Position numbers and translations under genes: made by a program. Positions 38,380 through 50,363 of a stretch of 64,000 bases of DNA are shown one piece after another (within the stretch, counting starts at the first letter, position 1; each line of letters starts with the position of its first letter). This DNA is from Neckera pumila (Eukaryota > Streptophyta > Bryopsida > Hypnales > Neckeraceae), in the NCBI GenBank assembly GCA_963969595.1, contig OZ018414.1:22365660-22429659 (forward strand), in the 5' to 3' direction. The notes beneath the pieces were generated by a model. That model saw only the letters and a list, made by a program, of their open reading frames with translations. It did no database searches and was not told the DNA's origin.

Positions 38380-38634
38380 AGATCCATTGCTTGGAAGGTG
38401 TATTAGACAACACATTAGGCACCTGCTAAGAAATTAATGGCACGATTTAAGTTTTCTATACTTAATAGGATTAATAGGAGTTTCTTTGTGAGATTCACAT
38501 ATAAGCCACCATCCAATTCGTAAGAATTGGAAAAAGTCAATGTATAGCAGGTTAAAGTCCACTATTTCAAAAACATGTGCAACCAAAGATTGGAGAGATA
38601 TTTTTTGTATAAAATTTTTAGCCCTTAACCCCTA
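38380..38634 (+). repeat. LTR-like repeat fragment
   Basis: Shares GATCCATTNCTTGGAAGG, TTAGGCACC and CAACCAAAGATTGGAGAGA with the LTR-like copies at 34374 and 44390. It stops where a lone TTAA-element end (TTAACCCCTAAAGGACC at 38635) begins. Confidence 0.55.
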
Positions 38635-38912
38635 AAGGACCGGAGGGATGTTCAAATTTCCAGAATTATGAAGATTTATTACAAAATGCAACTTAGAAGA
38701 ATATTTTCATGATGACTTTCAAACAATAGTTGTAAAATGCTATTTATAGATCACATTCATATGGTTAGATCAACAAATAGACATACTAGTATTTTTCAAT
38801 AAAATTTGAAGCCAGAAATTGGAAATTCCTTCTAAAATGAATTGTAGATTGAATACTTATGATTTAAAATTTTTTTTTCCTATAAGTTCAAAACATTGAG
38901 TTCTAATTATAA

Positions 38913-39258
38913 CTAGTGTGACCCTGTGCCGTTGGCCCAATTTTCATCTACTTCAGGTTCCACTCCTGGTTCTACTTCCGATTCTACTCCCAGTTCTACT
39001 CTCAGTTCCACTCCCAGTACCAAGAACGCCACCAAAATCAAAGTAAAAATAATTTTCTAATTTTTTAATCAATAAATACTTTGAATTCAATAACTTTTGC
39101 ACCACCGCTCCAAACGCCACGAAACCAAGTCGGTGCACCCCTCCTCGGCGAGAGCTTTCCGACGGTACCAAACATGCGGCCGGGGGACGCACGGTCAGGA
39201 AGTTGTCCACGCTACAAACAAAACAAAACAAAACAAACAGCCTCATTTAAGGTATTGA
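38913..39258 (-). mobile_element. Helitron-like non-autonomous element, copy 2 (346 bp)
   Basis: Closely similar to 37760-38168 over its whole length apart from the shorter CAAAA run. Same termini and same flanking A and T; the flanks beyond them are unrelated. Confidence 0.6.
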
Positions 39259-39573
39259 TAATTTTTGAAGATTTTTATTTGATTTTTTGATTCAAATCAT
39301 ATTTGAAGGGTCTTCTTTTGAATTGAAAAAGTTACATTTGTCACTTGAGACTCATAGTTTGTTTGTTTTTTCAAAACTTTGCAGTTTAAATTATAAAAAT
39401 ATGCAAAAAGCCCCCAAAAGAGTGTAAGACCAAATTAGGGTTGTTACATATCAATGTACCATTTTGGGTCAACAATAGGCTTTTATTCCTAGAATATCCC
39501 TAAATTCCACTTGTAAATAGGTTAGAATCCCGAAAAATCATGGGAGCTCAAAGGTTTAAGATTTCTTATTCAA

Positions 39574-40505
39574 CCCCTAAAGGACCAAACATCATTTTTT
39601 GGCAACATAGCAATTTTGGGCAACTCACTACGAATGGAAATTTTAATTTTTTTCTTTGAAATTTTCACATAAGATGTGTCCAAGGAGTAGCTTCAAGGCC
39701 CAACAATTTTTATAACTTTTGACTTTATGGGTAAAAAGTTATTGCACGATATGTAATTTTTTGAGTTTGGCTGGCGGCCCGGGCAGCTCAAAAAAAATCT
39801 TTAAAAGACACTTTTTTGAAAAACTAAAATTTGAAGTTGGTTTTATAGATTCATATGTACTTGAAAAGCTTTGAATCATTCCAATTGGATTAACGAGTCA
39901 AAAGTTATGAGGATTCTTAGTTGGAGGGTAGTTATGGAATCTCTACTCTAAAATAAACTTTGAAGTCCCTTCTCTAACTCAATTTTCAGTATTTTTGAAT
40001 AAAACAAAAAACATTGGGTGTATATTATTTATTACAACATTACAACCGCTGGGATTGGCATTTTTCAATTCCATAATTAAATTCTTGACAATTTAGTATT
40101 TTGAGTCATTCTCTACCTCTTCCTACTTACTATTTTTTTCCTATATGTCATACAATTCGAAATGATCTGAAATTTTTTGAGCATGTAGCCAACTTGCCTT
40201 GAAGAATGAATCCAAAGAGTAACCACCATTTTGGACTTTCTTTAATACAAGTGACCTTGTGAAGGGCCGCTGCCCGGATTTTTGCAGTGATAAATTTTTT
40301 TTTGGTCAATTCAAATGCTATTATCTTGCAATCTACATGGTGGAAAATTCTGAAATTTTTTCCACATCTTCTTAAACTAGTGTACTACAAGATCCTATGA
40401 TTATATGTATTCAAAAATGTTTTTTTTTGTAAATTTTGGTACTTGTATTAGAAATGGCAGTTTTAGAGCGGTTTTGGTGAAAACATAGTCAAAAACCTTT
40501 AGGAG
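39574..40505 (+). mobile_element. TTAA-family MITE, copy 6 (932 bp, decayed flanks)
   Basis: Left end CCCCTAAAGGACCAAAC preceded by TCAA; right end CCTTTAGGAG followed by TTGA, each one base from TTAA. The interior is homologous to copies 2a, 7 and 8. An older insertion by its decay. Confidence 0.8.
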
Positions 40506-40639
40506 TTGAAATAACCTAATTTATTGTGCATATGGCTCTGTCTGGCTAAATTGGTCCAAGAAAAGTCTAGATAGGTCCATAGGAAGATTCCTCTAGAGAG
40601 GTTTCAGTTTCCATTCCATTGACAAAATAGTGAAAACCC

Positions 40640-42960
40640 TAATTGTTAACCTACAGGAGCTACTTTCTTAATATGGGTTAGCGGAAGAATCTATGGCCTC
40701 CAAATTGTGTTTTTGGATTGAAAATATGTTAGGAAGTAAAAAGCAAAATCTGTTTGCCAAAATTTCCTCGTATGTGAAAGATTCCTTGACTTCCAAGTAA
40801 CTAAAGAAAATGGGTTTTGCCGTCCTTATCAAAATGTGCAAAGTAAAAGTATGAGCTTGCACATCTTTCGAAAAACTTCATGAGAGGTTCCCCGAGAAGT
40901 TTCAGAATTTTCTGACTTACCAAAAGATCCATTTCGGACGGTCAACCTCCTAAACCAATGACGGGAAATTCATGAAAATTTTCTAGGTTGCAATAAAATC
41001 TTACTAAAAATTTGGATAGCCTCTTTTATGTTAATAGTGCGCTCCAATAAGTTTCACAGCGTTCCAATAGCGGTTCCCCAAATCAGCAATGTCCCTCCAA
41101 ATCATCAATTTGGTGGAAATTACGTGGAGTTGACCAGCGTCCCGGGAGCGCAAGAAGTTGGAATGAAGTCAACAAAGAGCCTTTTTTTACTCCCTAGAGC
41201 CTTTCAGACAATTCTAGCTAATTTCCTTAGTTAGAAAAGATAACCTCTAGAAAATAGATTTTTACCCTTTTATTGGTCCTAATTGGCACTAGCTTAGGAT
41301 GGTTTTTCAATATTGGAACATGGAGTTGATAGATCATTTGGACTAAAAATGGCCTTCTGAAGACAATGGCACATTTTGTTTGAGGTTTGGAGGCTATCTC
41401 CAAAAGTTAGCAAGTTGGACCAGCGTAAAACTTAAAAATCGTGAAAATCCTAAAAGATAAGGATGAAAGTCCAAAGTGATAGGATTACCTAGGATAATTG
41501 AAGGAGGTGGATGCCTTAGAAAAAATATAAGAAAGCACCCATTTTCCTCTCACACAACCCAATTCTTATTTTGGATCCAAGTTATGTTGGAGTTTTTTTG
41601 GCGTTTAACCCCTAAAGTTCTATGACTATATTCTCACCAAAAATGCTCAAACATTGCCATTTTTAGTATAAGTATCCAATTTTTGAAACAATTTTTTTTT
41701 TATACATGTAACCATAGGATCTTGTAGTATGGTGACTTGAAAACATATGTTAAAAATTTTAGGAATTTCCACCATGTGGATTGCAAGATCTATGCATTCA
41801 AATTCACTAAAGCCATTTTTTTGGCCCTACAAAAAATAGGGCAGCAGCACTTCACAAGCTCACTTTTTGATGAAAAATGTCCAAATTGATGGTGCTTCAT
41901 TGGATTCTTTTTCCTAGACAAGTTGGTTACATGATTGAAAATTTTCACTTCATTTGGAATTGCATAACATATAGGAAAAAAATTGTAAGTAGATAGTAGT
42001 AGAGAATGATTCAAAATACTAATTGTCAAGAATTTAAATATGGAATTGAAAAATGCTAATCCCAATGGTGGCAATTTTGTAATAAATAATCTACATCCTA
42101 GGGTTTTATTTTTTTCAAAAAATATTGAAAATTGAGTAAGATAAAGAACTTCAAAGTTTATTTTAGAGTACAGAATCTATAATTGTCCGCAAACTTAAAA
42201 TCTTCATAACTTTGACTCATTGATCAAAATGGGATGATTTAAAGTTTTTTACCTGTATAAAACTCTAGAAGACCAATTTCAAATTTTTGTTTTCAAAAAA
42301 AGTAATTTTTTCTGATCTGCTCGGACTGCCCAGTTATAAAAAAAATAGGCCATAACTTTTGACTTGTATTTTCAAATGTCATGAAATTTGGTGCATATGA
42401 AAGATATTCCTTGCCTCCACCTTTTATTAAAATTTCAGCCAAAAATATGGAAATCTCTAGTCGTACATACCTGCCCAAAATTTCTATACGGCCAAAAAAC
42501 GCATGTTGGTCCTTTAGGGGTTAAAGCCAAAAAAATCCTTAAACAATATTTTTGGACCTTTGTTGTTCTATTGTTTGTATTCCCCAAGCTTTGAGAAGGA
42601 CTTCAGGTTCCCTTCTTGCTTGTTATTTTTGTGTGCATTTGTTGTGAGTCTTCTTTTTTGTACAAACTCCTTGTTGAATAAGTTTATTTAAGTTTTGTAC
42701 TAATCTTAGAGCCACTTTTCACCATACCTTGGCGATGCCGCTTTGAAAAGCCATTAGTGTGGATTTTTGATTATTCTGTTGTACCAGTTTGTGTTTACAC
42801 TAAATTGTATTGTTTTTTAGTCGTTATTTGTACTAATTCTAGAGTTACCCCCCTCCGTACCTTGGCGATACCACTTAGGAGGACCTCTAAAGTTTTGTGA
42901 GTGGTGTTTTGTACTAACGTGTTTTGTTCAAAATGGATCTTTTGTTGATTTCTCTTTGTT
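40640..42960 (+). repeat. LTR-like repeat, copy 2, interrupted by a TTAA element
   Basis: 40640-41604 matches the LTR-like copies at 34374 and 44390 and ends in a TATA-like region (ATATAAGAAAGCACC at about 41526). After the inserted element, 42525-42960 continues with downstream blocks seen also near 62000-62300 (GTACTAATTCTAGAG, TACCTTGGCGAT). That second part is itself a roughly 130-bp tandem duplication. Confidence 0.5.
41609..42520 (-). mobile_element. TTAA-flanked piggyBac-like MITE, copy 7 (912 bp)
   Basis: TTAA at 41605-41608, then CCCCTAAAG; right end GGTCCTTTAGGGG before TTAA at 42521-42524. Both flanks and both ends are intact. It splits an LTR-like repeat. Confidence 0.88.
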
Positions 42961-44389
42961 CAAACTTGTCCCTTATTTCCTTGCTTTCCTTTTGCATAGC
43001 GAAGTTTTGACCTCACTTTGTGTGTTCTCTTTAAGTGTATCTTTTTACATTTTCCTAAATTTTTCCTTGTTATGTGGATCTTTTCCGTGACGATGAAGCT
43101 TTGAATCCCCTTAGGTTGTTAGAGTCTACAAGTTAGAAATAAGTGATTGACAAAGAAGCTTTGAATTAATCATGAGCTAAAGTTGAGTGTGAGAGCTTTA
43201 TAGAGTCTTCTTTTTAATGGTTGAGAGTGTCGAGAACTGTTAGAGCTTTCCAAAGATATCAAATTTGCCAAAAACTGACAAATTGCCAAGAAGTTACAAA
43301 GGTTTGAAGTTTTGAAGTTTTGAAGGTCAAATGCAAGGTGTTTGCAAATAGTTGTTGTTGTTCTTGTAGCGTTGACACATTTGACAAAAGATAAGAAAGC
43401 TAGAGAGAAAAAGAAGAAGCTTCTTGGGGAACTTCCTTTATCTAGGGAGTAGTGTGCATTTATTAGGTAGTTATGAGGTAGTTTAATTAAAAACTAGAAT
43501 ATGCAACTTCAATTGCGCCTCGAGAAGCAAAGCAATAGTGGTTGCTAAGAACTCACTTGAACAATCAATGACATAAAAAGAAATAGTGTGGAAAGAGAAA
43601 AAAAAAAGAAGTGAAAAAAAGAAAAAGTAGTGGAAAAGAAAATAGGAGATGGAATATAAAGAAGGAACATCACCTTGTCGTTAATCCTTCCAATTAGATA
43701 GATTTAGCTTAGGACCAAGAGCTAAAGTAGGTAAGACAAAAATTCAGGTCAATTTTGAGCTTAGAATCCAAAAGTAGAAGTCTAGAGGTTTCCCAAAAAG
43801 TAGAATACGTAGAAATTCGAATCAAAACAAAAAAATTACAAACGAATGAATTTTAAAATATCGATTACCAGCCCAACTTCATCCATCCGTAATTTTGGGA
43901 TAATAAAAGTCAACTTAGAAGTGAAATAGTAATTTGGAAAGGGTGAAGTAACCTTGTCAAAGTATAAATGTAAAACCAACCAAGATCAATAAAAATCCAA
44001 AGAATTATTATCAATAGGATAATTTAGGATTAACCAAGTAAATTAGAATAAAATTATACCAAATAAAATTTAGGGGTGGAAGTAGATAGGGAAGGCTTAG
44101 GGATCTTTAAACCAATTTAACATTGGAAAATACCTAATTTACCTAACCAAAACGAATGGATGAAGTTTGAGGTATCGATTAGCGGTCAAACTTCATCCGT
44201 TCATAACTTTTGCTAGAAGTGTCAGATTTTAGTGAATTTTAGGTTTTTGAAAATGGCTGAAGACTTTTATGACCTAAGATTATTAAAACAAGATTATAGC
44301 ATTGTATATTCCAAGACCCTTGCGGCTTAATTAGTTAGGGCACCCCAGTCCTTGTTCATGGTAGATTAGAACTTTTGGGGTCTTTTGTA
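42961..44389. other. AT-rich repeat-derived DNA, no gene
   Basis: Contains A/G-rich tracts (about 43590-43640) and no recognisable coding sequence. Confidence 0.5.
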
Positions 44390-45930
44390 GAGAGGTTTGA
44401 ATGTTTAGATATTAGAAAAGATCCATTACTTGGAAGGCACAACGAATCTATGTTTAGGCACCCATTTAGGATATAATTTTTTATAGAAACCTAGAACCTG
44501 GTTGTATACGTCTATTTATCAAGGATGAATAAAATGGTAGATGAATGCCACATGTATGGTGCCATATTAGCACTATTGATGCCACATCAAGGCCACATTG
44601 CAATGGAAAAAAAAATCCAAAAAAAATTTTCTAAGAAAAAAGAATATTTAAATTTTTTTTTTTTTCCATAATTGCACCTTGGGGATGCCAAAAATCACAA
44701 ATTGATGGCCCTCTTTGAGGGTTGAACTTTTTCTTAATGAACATGCCAGAAGCTCAAAAGCAAAATTAGTTTACTGACATTCTTTAGTATAGAAATGATT
44801 CCTTGAAGGAGAAATTAAAGTAGAAGGTCGTAATTTGGATCTTTCCACAATTAGTGCAAAGTTAATATAAAAATTTTCATTTAGCATTTGGAGAATTCCT
44901 AAAAGTTATCCAAATTTTTTTGTAATTTTTTAAATGATAGAAGATTACTTTATGAATAGTCAACCATATTTACTGGCATTGAAATTTTTTATGAAGTGGT
45001 GATAAAATCTCAATAAAAATTAAGGTAGTTTGTTTTAGCATAAGTGATGCCGGCCAAATTTCAAGAAATTCCAATATTGACAAATATCAGAATCAGCGAC
45101 GACAACGATTTTAGCAAAAATTTAAAATATTTGATTGATTGACCTGTATATCGGTAGCTTGTGATGTCCAAATTTAGTCAATTTGGACTCCTTTCTTATT
45201 TTTTGAATCTTTCAAATAGATCAGGTTAGTCAAAATCATTCAATATTATAAACTTTATCATTTGGGTTTTCAAATCGTTGCCTTTTGCAAGCCAATGACT
45301 TAGAAGTAAAGGAGTAAAGCTTCTTCTAGATTAATCTAATTAGGACTTTTAAAACCAATGGCGCAACTCATTTGGCATTTGGTGCATTTTTCCTAAAATT
45401 ATTTATTAAAAATAAAAATAAACTACTAATTATCATAAATTTTAGCCAAATATTTTGATTGCTTATCCACTTTTCTCCTTTTATATTCTCTCTTTCATTC
45501 TTGCTAGGCTGACTTGAAGCCAAATCCCTCTTTTTATTTTGTAAATTGACAAACTTGTTGTCATTGTTGGATCAAAAAACTTACTTTAGGAATTGCATTA
45601 GAGCCATTTGCTCCTTTTTTATTCATGTTTTGTAGCTCACTTCAAAGGACATTGGGATCCCTTTGAAAGCCTTGTACCTTGTTAAAGTATTGAAGGTTTA
45701 GTATTAACCATCTGAGTTTTCTTGTGTTTTTAGTGTCTTGTCTACTAACAAATTCTTAAACCAGATTTTTGAGCGGGATCTCACAACTTTGGTTGTTGAA
45801 AATCCCCTTGAATTGTAGATGTTGGAATTTGTGGTCCAAATGTTGTTTTGGTGTCATTTAGAGAAGCTTGGATTAGAACTAAGGCTCTCAAAGTTCATGT
45901 GCTAATTAGTTCTTTTTTTTTTTTATTTTA
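44390..45930 (+). repeat. Degenerate LTR-like repeat, copy 3
   Basis: Collinear with 34374-35640 (shared AAAATCTCA/AAAATTA blocks, GGCGCAACTCATTTGGCATTTGG, CAACTTTGGTTGTTGAAAATCC) and with the fragment at 38380. No ORF. Confidence 0.5.
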
Positions 45931-46137
45931 AAATTTGAGGCTAAATTTTCAAATATGGTGAAGTTTTTGCTTTACTAACCGTTTATTGTTTTAGAATTTG
46001 AAGTGAATCCTTTTAATATGGCGAAGCTTTTGTTCTGCTAATAACATTTTTTTTGGTTGGATTTTGGTGTTTAGATTCCTTTTAAAAATGATCCTAAAAT
46101 TTGGTATTAATTTGGTCAAAATTAGTTAATGTAAGGC

Positions 46138-46345
46138 TTGAGCTAACCAATTAGCCAAATATCAATTTAGTCTGAGGACTATGCTTGATCAATTAGCCAA
46201 TATCAATGCAATCAAGGCATGAATCCAACTAATTAGCCAAATATTGATTTAGTCAAGGCCTGAAGTCCAATTACTTAGCCAAATATCAATTCAGTGAGGC
46301 TTAAGCCAAAACCAATAGTCAATTATCAAGTCAGTCAAGGTCTTG
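46138..46345 (+). repeat. Tandem repeat, about 50-bp unit x 4-5
   Basis: The blocks CCAATTAGCCAAATATCAAT and TTTAGTC(A)AGG recur four to five times in order, with divergence. Confidence 0.75.
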
Positions 46346-46724
46346 CCTAACTTGTTGGCATCCAAGTCGGCCCAAGGTTAACCAGGTCGGTCCTAAGGCA
46401 CCTATGTTGCTTGATTTGGTTGAAAGATTATTTTGACATCCATTCATGGATGTTAGAAGTTCAATTTAAAAGTCCAAGGGATCGGGAAGCTAAAATCGAC
46501 CAATTAGGGTCTGGATTCCTATTTTCTCATTTGAGAGGTTGGAGGAAGCAAATCTACCCGCAAGGACTGATTTTTGGATTTTAAGATACTAAGAGGTTGG
46601 AGAAAACTAATTTGTTTGTAAAGATTGAGTTTCTAAAATGCCATATTTAACTACTTTTGGACTATTGAAAGTCTAGAGTTAATAATGGTCATTGGGAGAG
46701 AAAAAAATGGTCATCAATAAATAA

Positions 46725-46815
46725 TTCAAAACATTAGGAGATCTATCCAAAACATCAGGAGATCTATGCAAAACATCCAGAGATCTATACAAAAATTGAG
46801 AGATCTCCCAATGTT
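46725..46815 (+). repeat. Tandem repeat, about 22-26-bp unit
   Basis: Repeated AAAACATCAGGAGATCTAT-like units, four copies. Confidence 0.75.
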
Positions 46816-46954
46816 ATATCCGGAGATCTCTAAACGTATAGTCTAGAATTCATTGACTAGTCCAGAAATAATTAAATGTGGCATTAAATTGAGTTTTTAA
46901 TTTTTGAAAAAAGACTAGGAATAAAATAAAAAGCTAGAAGGAGCAAATTAGACA

Positions 46955-47055
46955 AGATCATCAAGTTTGAAACCAGATCATCAAGTTTGAAACCAGACCA
47001 TCAAGTTTGAAGTCTAATTCATTTGAGTTGGAGCCAAATCTTCAAGTTGGAGCTA
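46955..47055 (+). repeat. Tandem repeat, about 22-24-bp unit
   Basis: Repeated AGATCATCAAGTTTGAAACC-like units, three near-identical plus two diverged. Confidence 0.8.
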
Positions 47056-48235
47056 GATTATCAGATTTACAAGTTTAAATCATTAGGTTGAAGTCCAGAT
47101 CACAAATTTTAAGATTCATTTCATCAAGCACAAGTCAATTGGCAACCATTTGGGGTTTACAAATCATACATTTGAACTTCCAACTCTCTATTTACACTCT
47201 CGCTTTTAAATTTCAAGCATTTAAACTTTGTCTAGTTCTAAAAACTTTGGATCCATACAACTGATTGAACTCATTTGCAAATGAAACTATGATATATGGT
47301 TTAGAATTTAGAGGTTATATTTGTTAATTTGAAGTGAGAATTTAAGTTAATTGCAAGCTATTCAATAGAGAAAAGTTGACTCTCTTTATTAAGGTTAGAT
47401 TTTGATTAGAAGATATATAAAAAAATTAATTATTAAAATAAGTTGACTTTTAGAGATTTTAGCACTTTTATATAAGTTAAACAAGCTTGTCTTTGAATTT
47501 AATTTGATTTTTAGACCATTTGGCAAGTAGTTAGGAAAATAAATTTGGTAGGATTTGTTTTGAAAAATATCTAAAAAAAGAATGGAAAATTAGGAAGAAA
47601 TTAGGGTGAAAAGAAAGAAATTAAAAAAAAATAGAATAGAAAGAAATAGAAGGAAATTGACCATAAAGACACTCATTGGCTTCAATTTTAGTCTTGTGAA
47701 TTTGAAATCCTCTTATTTCATCTTGGCTTCATTTCATCCTAGCTTCATTCCATCAATTCCGGTCATGACTTTAAAGGCATCTACGGTTTTAAAGTGGATC
47801 CTATATGTGTCAATACAAGAAATCCCAAAGATCACCCCAAAAATCAACTAAACCAGTTTCAAGCTAAAGATCGTTACTTGAATAAATTTTATTACTTTTA
47901 GTGTGTTTCAAATATTGTAGGTTTTAGTGAAAAAATATACTTCGAAAACTTGGCCTTAATATTTATAATTCTAAGTACTCAAAATCCTCTCAACCATGAA
48001 AATGGCAAGTGTGTCACTACAGCAAATTTTCATTTTTAATGGGAAATTGTTTTAAAAGTGTTTTGAAAAATATCAACTATGATTATAATGTGAAACTTAT
48101 TATACATTTTAGCCACATGGGCTCTGTACTTCAAAAATTATGGACCAAAACATGTTGGACAAGCACTGTGCGACATAGGTTGAATAAGGTCCAATGGGGA
48201 GCATAATTAAGTTATGTTGGCAATTGAAACAATTG
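47056..48235. other. Repeat-derived DNA; 47655-47880 relates to 21055-21260
   Basis: 47655-47880 aligns with the end of the 19720-21260 duplication unit (GGCTTCAATTTTAGTCTTGTG, CGGTCATGA, AAAGTGGAxCxTATATxTGT). No gene seen in the rest. Confidence 0.55.
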
Positions 48236-48488
48236 CACAAAATAGTGAAATTAGATTGCCTTGTCAATTAGGTTGCCTTCCCTGAGATAAATTACCTCAT
48301 GGATCAAATGCTTGTTCCACATGGAGGCACATGCCACTCTCTGAACCAAGCCTTGAACTAGTGCAAAAATCTATGCCAACACATGCTTTGAATTGAATGC
48401 ATTGTTGTACAAAAGCAGTGAATATTTCTATAATGTGGACTGTCGAGAAATTAGTGTGGGGCAACCTAATTTTGAACACTATTTTGTG
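48236..48488 (+). mobile_element. Small inverted-repeat MITE, copy 1 (253 bp)
   Basis: Ends CACAAAATAGTGAAATTAGA and, inverted, CACAAAATAGTGTTCAAAAT. The interior aligns with the inverse of 57017-57271 (GGTTGCCTTC, CTCATG then CAAATGCTTG-like). No clear target duplication, so the superfamily is open. Non-coding. Confidence 0.7.
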
Positions 48489-48494
48489 TATATT

Positions 48495-48640
48495 ATGAGT
48501 CAGAGCAGCCCCACTCCAATATGCCGAAGCCACTCTCTAAAAGTTCTGCACCATTGATCTTAGAAGATCTTAGAAGATCAATGGTGCAGAATATTTAAAG
48601 AGTGGTTTCAGCGTGTTAGAGTGGGGATACTCTCAGGGTA
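48495..48640. repeat. Foldback hairpin, arms about 55-65 bp
   Basis: The left arm (GCCCCACTCC...CCACTCTCTAAAAG...TCTGCACCATTGATCTTA) is matched in inverse by the right arm through AGATCAATGGTGCAGA, AAAGAGTGG and GAGTGGGGA. The innermost 46 bp (about 48545-48590) are an almost perfect palindrome. A transcript would fold into a long stem. It may be a small foldback transposon or a small-RNA precursor. Confidence 0.75.
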
Positions 48641-48746
48641 ACATGTGACCAACAGTACATCAAGCTGAAATATTAAAATGTCAACTTTGTTAAAGTGACA
48701 GAGTTTCACAACTTTGGCACTCTTGAGAGCACGGCCTGAAATCGTA

Positions 48747-48980
48747 CTCCTTCCGTCCCACTAAAAAACTCCCGAATGAGACGTAGTGCGCGTACCACTA
48801 AAACCGATCCATTTATGGATTCTGATCGTAGAGCAAGAAATGTGGAATTCAAATCACGTGTATCCACTCCCTTTGTTTCACATTGCTTGCTGAACGATGA
48901 ACAATCATAATAAATAAATGCAACCTTTTAAGTTGTACACTCACTATGTTCGATTCGAAGTTTTTTCATGAGAAAGGGAG
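48747..48980. mobile_element. Stowaway-like MITE (234 bp)
   Basis: Flanked by TA (48745-48746 and 48981-48982). Left end CTCCTTCCGTCCCACTAAAA; right end CTCATGxAAAAAACTT-type in inverse, beginning CTCCCTTTCTCATGAAAAAA. Stowaway-type ends, but only weakly inverted beyond the first 8 or so bases. Confidence 0.7.
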
Positions 48981-48982
48981 TA

Positions 48983-50363
48983 AGTCTAGACATGCCCTAG
49001 TTGTCAGAGTTTTTGTGATCGAATCTCACAATTCTTGGCGTGATGATGCAACCTGCTGTTTCAGTTGAATGCTGTTGCGAACCCCCAGTTTGGTAGTTCC
49101 ACCGAAGCGCTTACTCTCTCATGGCTGGTGAATAGTTTGCAATTAGTCCTTAATTACACCGACAAAATCAGTGGAAGTTCCCAAATTTGCATGAGAAATG
49201 TGGGTTGCGGCTGACTGTTTCCACAGTTCCACACCTTCACAGTTCTTCACGTTTTTCTTGATGAGACCGTTATTAGAATCGAAACAGCACAAATTACAGA
49301 TACAGTATGAGTGAAACCACTGACTCTGACAGTGAGATGCTACGTTAAGGCTGATACGAGATTTACGTTCCAAGCGGCGTACCCTGGAAAGTGTCAAAGT
49401 TTTGGAGTTTCTCAATTGTAATGAAATTGACAGGTTTCTATGTGGATTATCTCTTGCTCCATTCAATCACATACATGAAAAGAAGCTATGAGAGACGCGG
49501 CTATGAGCTGGTTTCAGAATGTACCATACAACTTATTTAATAATAGGGTCCAGACCTTCGTATTCAAGAAGCAACAAGCAGGATACACCAATTATGCTCA
49601 AGATATACGGAATATCTTACTTGCATGTTCGAATATGAGATTACAATGTCTATTAAAGTTACAATACAATGACAACAGAAAAGTTTCTTATGAGTAACCC
49701 GATGAGTAATTGCTAATGGATATGTAAATAAACGACAAATGTGAAAACTCAAGAGTATAAATGTCAGTTATCGTTACTTTCTCATTTCATTGTAGATATA
49801 ACTTGTACTCAAAACAATCTCGAAGCCAACATGTTTGGTAACTCTCTGTTGAGTCATTTGTGACTGTGGCAAGAGGACAATGCTAAGAATTCACATTGAA
49901 TAGGATACTTAGTCTACAACAGAGTTACTGGAGAATGATGCAATGATGCATGCTATCTACAATACCACTGACGAAGGAAACATTATTATAGCACGTTTCA
50001 AGAATATTACGTAAACGATACAATAGACCCTCAGGTATTCCTCGAGTCCAAAGCCAAAACTTCCACAGAGTCGAACTGAGACAGCCACTACTAGATGGAC
50101 ACGCAAGCATCTTTCCTTTCTGGTAAACACCCATAGAAGGCAGAGAGTTTATTGCCGCTGACAAACTGCCACAGAAGCAGTGAGGCATTACACATACGAT
50201 TCTTATTATATAATACACCCAATTAAGAATCCCTCTAATGTACAAGCATTACTGATAACAAGTAACACTCCCAAAACTCAATTCCATCTTTCATCACAAA
50301 TATCGCCTGCCTTCATTGCCTCTTCCTGGCCAGCCACATGAGCGCGTGGGTCCACGAATCTCT
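48983..50363. other. Multicopper oxidase 3' flank, low in repeats
   Basis: Higher GC than the repeat regions and without the repeat families seen elsewhere. Probably the 3' UTR and flank of the minus-strand multicopper oxidase. Small ORFs here (for example 49143-49466) show no recognised domain. Confidence 0.4.
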
